Shown here: positions 25,901 to 38,865 of the stretch, piece by piece
How the letters are laid out: each line of letters begins with the position of its first letter
Position numbering within the stretch: the first letter of the stretch is position 1
Assembly (NCBI RefSeq): GCF_048128805.1
Contig: NC_136003.1
Span: 25,067,340-25,131,339, forward strand
Origin: Centroberyx gerrardi
Taxonomy: Eukaryota; Chordata; Actinopteri; Beryciformes; Berycidae
Direction of reading: 5' to 3'
Length of the DNA: 64,000 nucleotides
Made by a program: the position numbers and the translations under genes
The notes under the pieces: generated by a model
Told to the model about the DNA's origin: nothing
Seen by the model: the letters and a program-made list of their open reading frames with translations, nothing else
Database searches by the model: none

Positions 25901-28900
25901 TTCCCTGGCGACGATTTTCCTTCAGGGCACACAGTGTTTTATTTACTATTGATTCGTATATCTTCTGTCTATCTCCTTGAGCCTTCCTGATGTAACTCTC
26001 TCTCTCTCTCTGGTTCACTGTAACAAGCTGCGGAGATGGTTACTATGACACTGCTGGGGGTTTCTGCTCCTGCCCCGCCAATAGGAAAGCAGCTCTGCCA
26101 TCAGGTGGCCTGTAGCTATTTTGAACGGGAGCTGTATGTGAAGTGAAGCAAGCAACTAAATTAGAGACACAACCTATTGACAGGGAGAAGAAGAGGGGGG
26201 AATGAAGGAGAGTGGCACGCTGTCTCAGAAAAGAAAAGGTGGAGGAAGGATTTGTCTGATTGCTCATTCACTCTTTATCAATGCGCTTGTGCTGAAGTGT
26301 TTCAGGGGAGGAAGAGTTAGGAAGGACTATTGATCAGTTCCTCTTTTGTCTCTACCCTCTTCCACCTGTACTATTTTTTTCATAAAGTATTGACTTACGT
26401 TTTATTTTTGTGTGTGTGTGTGTGTCTCTGTCCTTCTCTGGCTCTTCTTTCGCTGCCTCTTTGTTTTTCCGTGGTTGTGTTGCTTGACGTGAACCGACTG
26501 GGTGAGTGACTCAGAGACACTCTCGCAAGCATTTGTCCACACAAACACACACACACACACACACACGCACAGACACACACAGAGTCATCGCCCATCCCTC
26601 CCCCTCTCACTCGCTCTACATTTTGCTGCACCACAGACCTGTTGTAGCTAGGGAGTTGGTCCCAGGTTATTTCAGACATCATTTCAGCTGATTTTCTCTT
26701 AGACAAGATTCCTGCGGCTTTCCCATCAAGGTTTATTAACCTTTTCTTAATCGGCGCTCCATGTTGGGATGCACCTGTATGGTTTAGAAGATGACTCAGA
26801 GCTGGTAAGTGGGGGATGGCTGTTATTATCCTCATTAAACGCTGCATGCCACTCACAGTATCATTGCTCCTACTTTAGTGAGATGCGGGCGTACCGCTGT
26901 GAGTGTTTGAGTTGTAAACGAAACAGGAAGTGGGGATGGTTTGCAGATGCCCGAGGACCCTGTCTAACCATTGCCGTGGCAACGGGGAGTGTCTGCGTTT
27001 GGTCTGTTGTTGCCAAGCCACAGAGCGCCTTGATACGACAGGTGGCTGAGCTAGAATCAACATTTATGTTTGTCATTTCATTTTAGATCGTACAGAGACA
27101 CATGGTCAGTAATCAAATGCGTAGAGGATCATTAATCACACATAAATGCACGTGCAAACACACACATACACGCAAACACACGCAAACACACCGCACAGAT
27201 GTCTCACTCCTCCACACACAACCAGTATTTGAGTCTGGGTATATTTAGCCCCTCAAGTCCAGTCTGGTCTCTTTCTGTTTGAGCAGAGATGAGAGATGAG
27301 CTACACTCTCTCACCCCAGGTCCCTGCTAGGTGTTTGTGTTTGAGGAATGGGGGAACCAAAGACTTTCTCGGAGTTTCTTTTCATCGCTTCTTAGATTTC
27401 CCATGGTTCTGTAAAATAAGCGATATTAACCTACAATGTAAACAATACGAGTGAGAAGCCAGAAACGACTACATGGAGATTTTTTGCTTGTGTGCGTTCT
27501 CTGTATTGTGTTTGTCTGCACGTGTTCACAAGCTGCTTACTTTCTAGCAGGGTTTTTTTTTTTTTTAATTTTTATCGTCATTACATATGGTGTATGTCAT
27601 CTTTGCGCATTCTCACCTCTATTTTAAAAACCCACAGCTAATGACTCACTTCTCCTGCCTGGCACATTCAGCTGTCCGCATTCTTGTCAGCACCTCCTAC
27701 AAAGCGCCAGGCAGCCTGTCACCTCAAAACCAGCAAGAAGAGAACAAGCGGGATTGTTATATAAATTGAACACTCAAACACTTCAGAACTTCAGGCCGCC
27801 TCCCTCACTGCGGCGTTCAGCCATACAGCGCAGTGGGCCGGCGCCGCAGGCTCGCTGGAGGCCAGGGTTTTTATTGTGTGGTATGGGTGGTTGGGCTAGG
27901 GTCAGCCAAAGAGGGTCAGGTTACCGAGCATGAGTGGTGGAAGCGTTGGAAACCGTAGCCACTTCATGAGAAATTTATATCCCCGCTAATATTATAAACG
28001 GTCCTCCAGCCATTTTTTTTCTCTCTCTCTCTCTCTCTCTCTCGCTCTCTCTCTTTCTTTCTCTCCTTCCCTCATTGACGCACCCACACACTGAACCTGT
28101 TATGCCGCTGCATGCGAAAAACATCAAACACCTCGACCTTAGTGGAAACGTCTGGCTGCTGTTGTGCATCCTCTTCCGACTCAAATTACATTGACCTGCT
28201 ATCGGTGTGTGATTGTCTGTGTCATTTTTAGGAGTCAGCTTGCACAGGGCGAGGCGGCCAATCCCCCTTTTGTGTTCATGGAGGTTATTTTTCTCAGGCC
28301 ACTCTTGACATTATTACCACAGGATGTTACTGTTGTATTGTAAAGGCAGAGCCACACTACAATTTTTCTAAAAAAAAACCAAAAAACGAGAGGGATGGAA
28401 AAAATGGGTTTAGACAACAGACTCTCAGTGAGTTATTACACACAGACACCTTGGCAGTCCAATCATTTTTTCCCCCTCACCTCGGTGCCACAGTGGGCCG
28501 GTGTGTGTAATGTGTATCAGATGAAACCTGTGAATTCACTTGGACTATTCCTGTCTTTCTTACCCCTCACCGGTGAGGAGGGTTGAGGTTTTGGGGAGGC
28601 TGGGGCTCCTTCCTCCTGACCAGCGTGTAAACTCAGTGTTTCTGTGCACCTCAGGGCTCTGCAGACTCCTACACTAGCCGGCCGTCGGACTCAGACGTGT
28701 CCCTGGAGGAGGATCCAGAGGCTCTGAGGAAGGAGGCCGACAGACAGGCCCTCGCCACGCTCGAGAAAGCAAAGGTCAGAGGTCGACTGCTGCACCCCTG
28801 TCCCTGATATTCATACACAGCAGCACTTTAAGAGTCATTATTGTTGCATAATCTTCACATTAGTGTTCTGACATTGCTAAAACTCATCAAATATCATCAG

Positions 28901-31900
28901 TGTTATGCAGCAGCATTATATGGACTCTGGGTTCTCTTCATAACATAAAAAGCATTTCACCTTTTAGCTAAGACTCCAGTGTCAGGACAGCAGCTCAGTC
29001 AGTTTTTGGAGAGCCGTTCTCTGCATACTAACATCTGTCTTGCCCATCACTGCTCCAGACCAAACCTGTGGCATTTGCTGTGCGGACAAATGTGGGCTAC
29101 AACTCCGGCCCCAACGATGACGTCCCTGTGCAGGGCATGGCCATATCCTTCGAAGCCAAAGACTTCTTGCACATCAAAGAGGTTCGGACTTCCATTGAGC
29201 TCTTTTCCATAAACACAGTCTGCAAATAGTGTTAGGCATTATATTGTGGCACCGTGATAACATAAAATCCCATAGTGTAAAGTATTTAATTTGTGTATGG
29301 TTGATGTGGCCATGAGACAAAAAGGCACTGGTTGCCTGGGCGATAGTGATCTGTATGAGCAGGGAAAGGCCAGTGTATTGGTTATTGATGCCTGGCTGTC
29401 TGTGCCTGTGCTGCTGTATGCAGAAGTACAATAATGACTGGTGGATTGGGCGTCTGGTGAAGGAGGGCTGTGAGGTGGGCTTCATCCCCAGCCCCGTCAA
29501 ACTGGAGAACACCCGTCTGCTGCAGGAGCAGAGGATGAGACAGAACCGACTCAGCTCCAGGTAACGGGACTGACCTTGCAGCTATCAGCAGCACACTACA
29601 ACCAAGCAGTATACTACAAAAACAAGACTGGGCAAGCCTAGTTCAGCCGGCCCGCGAATGCAGCCTGTGGGGAACATTGTCTGTCAGGAACTGAAACATG
29701 ACTTTCTGTCCATAAATGGTACTGGACCCTCATTTCATGTACACTACCAGTCAAACGTTTGGACACACCACATTTTTCTTTATTTGTACTATTGTCCACA
29801 TTTTAGAATGAATACATCAAAATGATTAAATAACACAAATGGAATTATGCAGTGACCAGAAAAGCGTTAAGTCAAAACTATCTTATATTTTAGATTCTTT
29901 AAAGTAGCCGCCCTTTGCCTTGATGGAAAGACAAAGGCTTTGGAAAGAAATTCATTTCTAGGCATCAACTTCACTATTTGTATTTGTTCAAAATGGCTTT
30001 AAGATAATGAAAAACATTCCATCAGGTGTGTTGCTGTGGGTCAAGTGTGATTCAGGTTTGACCAGTGTATAGTATACTGCTGATATATTTTTTAATCTAT
30101 CAGCATCACTTCATCACCAGGGACAAAGTTAAATGTCAGCAAATAAATAGACAAAACAGCAGTGAGTCCCCATATTCTACCATGCAGAATACATACTGTG
30201 TACAAGGTATTTTGAAGCTGCCATATCGTCTTTCTCCTACTCAGCAGTGACATGTGGCTGTGTTTCCCCTCACAGTAAATCTGGAGGAAGCTCCAGTCTG
30301 GACGTTGCCACGGGAACCCGCAGGCCCACCCCACCTGGCACAGGTGAGGTCACGGGGTCACCTTTTCAGCTGGTGACTGCGTGCGTGCGTGTGTGTGTGT
30401 GTGTATGTGTGCATATTTGAGTGAGCGACACAGAGAGAGAAAGAGAGAGATGAGACAGGCCCGGGTGCCTGATATTTAGATGTAGATTTTAATTGGCTAG
30501 TTAGTCAGGCATGATGATGAATCACGGCGCGTCTCAGTGGGTGTTGCTGTGAAGTGAGAGAGGTCTTAGGAGTCTGTCATTAGCAAACAGGACAGGACTG
30601 AAATAGAGGTGAGAATGGACTGCACTCATTAAACCTGATAAGTATGTCTGGCTTGTGTGTGCAGCACTGGGATGACACAGTGCTGCAGCTCAATATGCAG
30701 AGACAGCAGGACGGAGGGAAGTGCAAACTGGGAAAAAAAAGAAGAAAATAATCAAGACTGATTGATATTTAGGGTTTCCTGACAGGGCATTACTTAAAAT
30801 AGTAGCCACTGAACTGAACTGAATGTGGAGCAGATCATATATAATAGATACTTGCGGTATCTAGTCCACACTGGCCTGTCTAAACCACCGAAATCCTGCG
30901 TGGCTGATCTGACTTAAACCAAGACAGTGCGAACACCCGCTACCCCCCGCCCCCCTCCCCCCCATGCCTACTTTACCCACATCACCAACAACAACAACCC
31001 TTGCCACACACTTCGATTCCCTCCCCAGCTACACAACCCCTCCCTCTCAACACCTTTCCCCTCTTCTCTTTCTCACTTTCATCCCGCCTCTCCTCTCCTC
31101 TCCTCTGCCCCAGCCAGGCTCTCCCACCTCTGGTTTTGTCGCCGCTCTTTCTATGTCGCTCTCTCTGGCGCTCCGAATTCACACTCTCTCCTCCACCGTT
31201 CATGTTATAAACCCCTACATCTGTTTTCTTGCTTCATGATAATCAAACGCATTCTTTTATTTCAAATCTCTCGTCACTGTTACTTCCAGTTGAAATCACC
31301 TTTTTTCAGATCTCAGTGTATGCCTTGTTCTCTCTGTGCCATCTCTTGCAATTTCCTCCCATGCCTTTTTCCGGATGCATCTCACATGCCTTCCTCTATT
31401 TACTCTTTCCCCTTTACTTTCCTCTTTTTTTCCCTCTCATCCTCTTTCACCTCTTTCTTCCTCTCTCTCTCCCTTCTCTGTGTTTTTTGCTCTCCTCTTG
31501 TCCCTCTCTCCGTGCACCGCCCCGCCCCTCCCCTCCCCCCCCCTCAGCTCACGTGGACATGTCCACAGTGGCCTTTGACGTTGACCCCCTCGACCTGGAC
31601 GCTGAGGAGCCCCCTGAGTCCCAGGGTGACCCTCGCTCCCCCAAGGGCACGTCAGGCAGCGTAACGTCCCCTCAGGCCAACGCCCACCGACTGCCCTTCT
31701 TTAAGAAGGTAACGCTAGGGGCCCAGGACACTGCTTAACCTCGCCAGCCTCCCTCTCCCTAACCCCATCTATTCCCTCTACTCCTCTGAGATGTGGTCAG
31801 GTCTCATCCCCTCCGCCCCCCCCCTCCCCACTTCCTTCGTCTACTCACCCCTTCTCCCCCCCCACCCCACCCCTCCGTCTCCGACTAACCGCTCACAACT

Positions 31901-34900
31901 GACCCGTCCCCGCTGCTGGTTCCTGAATCTAACACTGATTGGCCCCTCAGGCTCCGGTCACGATGGTAACGCTGAGATATGTTTGGATGTTTGTTTCTGT
32001 GCTTGTCAACTGGGAGAGGCGTTGAGCTAACTGATTCGCTCTGAAATGGCTGCTGCTGTATTTATCAGTCTGAATCTTCCAAATGAAGCTGCGGTGGATT
32101 CAGACAGTATGGTCTCTGTTTTAATCAATAAACAACTCCTCTCCCAATCCTCCCCCCCCCTAATCCTAGCCTGTCAATAACAAAATGTGCTCTTGTGTTT
32201 TGTGCTTTTTTGTCTGTTTTGCTCTTTCTCTCGTCGGGCTTTTGTGTGCGGAATGATACTGTAGGTGGCCCAGCTAAACAGAAACAGAAGTCGGTGAGTG
32301 TGGTTTGTTCTCTAACGAGACTAACCTCTAACCTTTCAACTTTTTACTCTGTCTCCTCCTCTCCTGTGTTGCTTTGTCTTCCATTTTTCTTCTCTCGTGG
32401 TAACTTGTGCTCATACTATAAAGGGAAGGGTAAAAGATCCGTGCTTCCAAGTGCTCCACAACATTAGTTTTGACGCAAAACAATCACAGAATCATTTGTA
32501 GTTTCTACTGTAAATCAAGGATGACGCCTCTGTCACCTCCCCAGTGCTTATGACACAGCTGTCAGTGTGCAGGTGCGGACCCGTCCCAGACCCTGTTACA
32601 CTCAGTGCAACAGTAATGCACACTGACATGCTTTCATTTCCATTTATGACGGCTGATTTGAGCGACAGTAGCCTACTATCAGCTCTTTTTTATGCTTTTC
32701 AGCACAATTTGAATCACACAACAAGGCATAAGGCTGCGGAGCAAAGACGCGTTATCTCTGGAGTACACCATCGCCCCTGCTATTGACCACATTAAACTGT
32801 GCACTGTGCTAATGTTATTCAAAACGAGTGAGCACTATGGCTATGTACACGGCTCCAGCGCTGCCCCTTCAGAGACGAGGGCCATTTGGAAACTTTTAAA
32901 ATATGTATTTTTAGATTCTGTGAATACAAATGAGTCGAAATGAGCTTCCCTTGGCCGGCTTTATGTAATGTAATGTAGTGGAGCGGGGCTCTCCAGCCCT
33001 ATCTCCTGCTTGAAGAGCTGCACAGCACACAGAGGAGGGGGCGTGCTTGGAATACAGATCTAAAAAAAACTCATCCCATTTCCCCGTTGTCAGAGTAAAG
33101 GACATGTGACTGTTTTCACCCTATTCTCACTACAAAACAGACTGTTTCAAAAGAGGACAGATGCTTATGGGGCCCTTATAGATGAATCATGCCTTTCATG
33201 ATTCACAATGTGCTATTCATATACGTCTAAAGTTTATGTGCTAGAATGTGGATTGATTGTGTGTGGGCGTTTTGCATAAGACTCCATGTCAGTTGCACAT
33301 TTTTCCATTTTCAGTGTGAATGGCTTACGCACCGCTGTGGCAGAGACGATCAGTGCATTGATCATATCAGAAGAGCTGTTTATTTTTGATTTTTAACATA
33401 AATGGGCAAATTGGGGATGACAGAAGTCTTTGTTTGAATATAAGGTTGAGGCATAAACATTTTAAAAGTCCTGTACTGTTCAGCAATTCACTTACTGGCC
33501 TGCAAGTAACAAGTTCACAATTCCCCTCATGTGCTAATGCACAACAAGAAGAAACAGGTTTTAAGTGTGAAGTTATATTGGACCAGCAGCACAGTCACAA
33601 GAAGTCTCCTGCTCTGGCATCTAGTTTAATTATGGACAGTTTAATTATGTCAGGCCGCAGACTCAGAAATTGAAACGAGCGCTTTCAGTGAGAAATTGAT
33701 CTCTGCTTGGGAACATTCATAAGCAGTCAATAAAACAAATGGACTCCAATGTCTGAAACTCACCATATATCATTCTGATTGCTCACAGGAACAGGAGGGG
33801 AGGGGGGGTCGAGGGAGAGAGGGCTTTTGTGTTGAGTTAATGTTGATTTATGTATGAGTGTATTTCTGTGACTGTAGATCATATTTCAGAGACTGTGTGA
33901 GCTTCGTGCGTGTGTGTGAGTGTGTAGCGGGTGCGTGTGTGTGCTCAGACACGGCACAGCAACTTGCCTCACCCCAGTCTTGGTGCTGTCCTCCCTGGTG
34001 CAGATGGAGCATGTCCCCCCCTACGACGTGGTTCCTTCCATGAGACCCATCATTCTAGTAGGGCCCTCACTCAAAGGCTACGAGGTGAGGCGTTTTGCAA
34101 GTCAAATGAGCAAAACGGCTTTGTCAAATCACTTGTTTTATGGCTCATTTCGCCTGTTAGTTGTCTAATGTCCGATGTTCTGTCTTCTAGGTGACGGACA
34201 TGATGCAGAAGGCGCTCTTTGACTTTCTGAAACACAAGTTTGAGGGCAGGTGAGTATGAGGCGAGCTACCGGCCACAGCCGTATAACGTACACACTATTA
34301 CAACAGGTATCTACTTCTACATGTATACCAACCCAGTACGGACTGGTGCGCCATCACTGTTTCAGGATATCCATCACACGGGTGACAGCGGACATCTCCC
34401 TGGCCAAACGTTCAGTCCTCAACAACCCCAGCAAACACACCATCATCGAGCGCTCCAGCACCCGCTCCAGCCTGGGTAAGACAACATACAGATACTTTAA
34501 TACTCCATAAACCACAACAGACAACAGCACACTGCCAAACTGGCCACTCTGCCATCAGGACATTATGTTTAGTTATTTGGTTGGATGGTAAAGAAACTGT
34601 ACAGTGTAGTGAGGCACCGTGCAACACAATGGTAGAGATCAATTGTTGCTTATCATCCATTTGACTATCTTTCGCTATCTGTGTTTCACGTCAATGTGGT
34701 TTGTGTTACCTGCGTTTTGTTTCTCTTGTATAAGGACAGTAACTCTCAAAGAACTGGAAAGAGTAAAACGTGTCATCATGATGGTTCAGGATCTGAAGCC
34801 TTGGAAATGATAGAAAAGCAGATAAACCAATATTTTGTTATTTGAATTGCTTTGGATCCTTATGGTAACAGCGGTGGTATTTAGTGTTTCCTTTTGGAAT

Positions 34901-37900
34901 GAAAGGAATCCAAAGGCTACTTGGATTTTCTCGGCTTCTGCGCCACAAAATGACAATTTTGTGATTCCCTACAAGCTGACATACGTTCCTGTTCAAGGCC
35001 ATAGAGTTGGACAGACCATGTAGGAGGCTGTGTACTTCATCCACAGGACTGAAGGTGTCAAGTGTTTTCCCTTATGTACCTGCTCTACCTGACTGTCTGA
35101 GTCTGATCTGGCCTCTTCTCTCTCTCTTCATCCTGTCTTTTCTGCCCTTCACCCGCCCATCCCTCCTCGCCCCCCCCCCCTCGCTTCCTCCACTCTCTTT
35201 TGATTCAGACGTACTGGGTACGTATGCTCTCCTTCCTACAGGAAAACAATGAAGCCCCTCTCCACCCTCCCTTCCCCCCTTTCTCTCGCTACATTCATCA
35301 TCTGTTCATACATCATTTGTCTGCCTGTCTGCTTGCCTGTCAGTTTCTCTGTTCCTCACACTTTTGTATGACAGCCTGTAGCCCTTTAACAAAAAAAGAA
35401 AAACAAAAACCAGAACAGGAACGCCGACCGTGGGAGGGCAGCAGGGCGGCTGGTAGCTGCTCTGTGTCTGTCGTCTGTGGTTGAAGAGAAATGCGATAGG
35501 GTGCTTGGGGGGCACAACTGTGACCGGGGATGAGCACACAGGGGAAGCTGATACTCTCCACATTGCCCTCACCCCACATGCTTTGACCCAGAATCCCCCT
35601 CCCTGTACTGTACGTGTGCGATCATACCGAAGAGCTCGAAGCTGGGCCTTGGCCTCATAAACTCCCTTTGGTACAGCTTTTATACACCTCTGGCAAATCC
35701 AAATTTGCAAAAGTTGAAGTTTTGGAGAGGTTAATAGAAGCCTTCCTCGGTATTTCTTTATGTCAGTTAAAGTTCATGTTTCTTATCACTCTGCGGAGTG
35801 TTTCCCTGTTTCGCCTCCAGGTTTAATTCCCTTCCCTTCAGGCCTCTGGAGGCTGCCAAAACGCCTGCAGCCCTGGTCCCTCTGCAGATTGCCTTGCCCC
35901 TGTTATCTCTCGCTGCTGCTGGGTTGGCAGCACACATTTTGAAGGCGCTGAAGTTTGACCAGGCAGGCGAGGCGCATTCTGGTTCTTGCTTTTTAATCTC
36001 TGTCCTTACACGTCAACAGGCTGATAAAAGGGGGAATCGTACTCTAAATGCTAAATAACAGGCTCTTATAGGCTGCTGTTGAGGAACAATGAAAACAAAA
36101 TGCCCAAGCAGTCCACTTGAGTGGTTCACCTAATAGAATAATTACTGCTATGCCTGGTACAGTAGCTCTAACAAAAACTAATGTTCCACTTCATCCGTTT
36201 GATGAGGAGTTGTTGTTGTTTTTTTTTGTTTACATGGTGAGAAATTGTGTCCTTAAGTTATTCCAAGTGCCACAGGCATCTCATTCTGAAGTGCCTCCTT
36301 CCTTTGAGCAACAGACATCCCGAGTATATCAGGAAATCCTAAATGTTGGGAAGTGGCAATAGAATGAGAATGCTACGCTGCTCCATTTAGCTTTGCATAA
36401 ATGGAACTTCAACTGTGATGGGGTCTGATTCATACGCTTGGAACCGTTTTATTTTAATAAAATTCGACATGCATGACACAAGTACTAACATGCCAGCTGT
36501 GCACTTGTGTAGGCAAACTGAAGGAAGTATGACTGACAAATGCTAATCTCCTCCACTCAAAAAAATAAATTACATAATCGCTTCACTCACTGCCTTGCTG
36601 TATTTACGTATTTTATCTCTGTCCCGGGCCTTCAGCGGAGGTGCAGAGTGAGATTGAGCGTATCTTTGAGCTGGCCCGCACCCTGCAGCTGGTTGCCCTG
36701 GACGCAGACACCATCAACCACCCCTCCCAGCTGGCCAAGACCTCCCTGGCCCCCATCATTGTCTACATCAAAATAGCCTCACCTAAGGTATGGCAACAGC
36801 TGACTGGACATTTCTGGATTCCTTCATTTCACCACATTTCTACAGCGTGCAACTGTGTAACAGGACCGGCACATTTGTAAGGAAGTTTCAGTAGACATGC
36901 AGTGTTGTTGTCTCTCCCCAGGTGCTCCAGAGGCTCATCAAGTCCAGGGGGAAGTCCCAGGCCAAACACCTGAATGTGCAGATGGTGGCAGCAGACAAGT
37001 TGGCTCAGTGCCCTCCTGTGAGTTTCCCTTTGTGACCCTCGGGTCTGCGATAAAAGCACTTGCAGAGTTCGTAGAGTTTCTGCTGAAGGACAAACAGTCA
37101 TTCATTCTGCCCTGTGTGTGTGTGTGTAGGAGCTGTTTGACATCATCCTGGATGAGAACCAGCTGGAGGACGCCTGTGAGCATCTCGCCGACTACCTGGA
37201 GGCCTACTGGAAGGCCACACACCCCCCGAGCAGCAACCCGCCCAACCCCCTGCTCAACCGCACCATGGCCACCGCCGCCCTGGCCGCCTCCCCAGAGCCC
37301 GTCTCCAACCTGCAGGTACAGGTGCTCACCTCCCTGCGCCGAAATCTGGATCTGTGGCCCGGCCTGGACGGGCCTGTCGCCAATGAGGGGAAAGTGGAGG
37401 AGCACGCTCTCTAAAGGCCAGCGGAGGGGGAGGGACGTGTCCGGCAACTGGACCCCAACCCCAACCCAAACCCAAACCCCAACCCAAACCCAGAATCCCG
37501 CTCTCCAGATACGCACTGCCCCTCTCCCTCCCCCTTACCTTGAAGGAAGAGCGTTCAAATCAAGTTTCCCTCATTCAGACATGCTGTATATAGAAACACA
37601 ACACACATGCAGGTGGGGAGGTTAGAATATGGGGGAGGCTTTATACTGGGTCTATCAAAACGGATCCCAGGAGCACATTCACCCACACACACAAACACAC
37701 ACACGCACACAAACACACACATGCACACACCTATGCAGGCATTGGCACACGCGCATGAACTAAATAAGATCTAAGTTCCCACACATGAAAAGCCAGTTTG
37801 ATAAAACACCCACACATAAAGGGCAGAAAGCTCTGTTTGAGAAACCAACCCCTCTACAAATGGCACAGTCTGTATCTTAAAGCAACATATACTAAACAAA

Positions 37901-38818
37901 CAAAACCATTCAGAGTTTATATGGACAAGCCACTTCTTCAAGCCAGCACTTCTTCCACTGCAGTGGGAGAACTGTGAGAATAGCAGAGCTCAAATCACTT
38001 TGGACTTATGGAATAACCCATAAGGCACCTCTGCCCCCGGAGCAGTGAAAATGGCATCCTCTGCCCCCGCCCTGCCCCCTTGTGCTCCATGGCCTCCTTT
38101 TTCCAGCACTTTTTATTTTCTGGGAGGCAGAATCCAGTTTGCTGTCCTCCTCCGTGTTGCCATGGTACCGCCCCTGAAAGCAGCAAGTCATGTCCGCCTC
38201 TTCAAACAGAAAGGCTTAGTTTAGTGGAGGCTGCTACTAACAGTTTGTCCAGTTTAATCTATTCACATTTTATAAGAATTTGAACGGCAAAATGCTAAAC
38301 CATCTGTGCCTCTACTCCAAGTTACTATTGGCTACCAGTTATATCCAGGATCAATCATGATCAGTGCCATATTGTGAGATATTTAAATGTCATTTTGATT
38401 TCCTTTTTAGCATTTTTCATTGAGATATTAATTTTGGTGGCAACAGAAATAATCTACATAAGGACAGATGCCTCAAATTTGCATCTATTGCCATTTCTTG
38501 ATTAAAAAGAAGGAAATATATTCAGCTTTGTGAGTCAGTCTAGACGCTTAGCATCATGTGGTGTGGATTTTATCAGAGCTGCTGAGTTAATTACACTAAT
38601 AACTGGTAACAGTAGTGATCTTTCTGCACTTTTTCTGCCATGCCGTCAATGAGCCAGTAGATGGCACTGTTGGCTTTAATAGATAGGATAGAGTTTAGTC
38701 TGCTTGCTGAATAACTGCTTGGGTGTGTTTCTTCCTAATGCAGTTAGGTGAAGTGATTTTAGAGCATCGAATTAGCAGAACTTCTAATCTTAATATATTT
38801 GTATGGAAGTGGAGTGAG

Positions 38819-38865
<47 letters not shown>

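Larger units (their letters stand above)
18487..28654 (+). other. cacnb1: cacnb1 intron 2 (10 kb)
   Basis: The largest intron. It contains many microsatellites (TA at 19281-19300, CA at 21105-21130, GT at 21301-21332, GA at 22894-22943, GT at 23244-23265, CA at 23338-23385, GT near 23690-23713, CT at 28021-28066) and two candidate alternative first exons at 23558 and 26769. No other gene was recognised on either strand. Confidence 0.7.

Noticed and set aside
30927-31738. 245-codon plus-strand frame rich in Pro, Ser, Phe and Leu
   Set aside because: Most of it is the polypyrimidine intron read as codons; only the last part overlaps exon 7A, and that is in a different frame.
37128-37516. Long minus-strand frame antisense to cacnb1 exon 13 with repeated VWVGVGV
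   Set aside because: An artefact of GC-rich coding sequence and the C3-4A2-3 tract read on the other strand.
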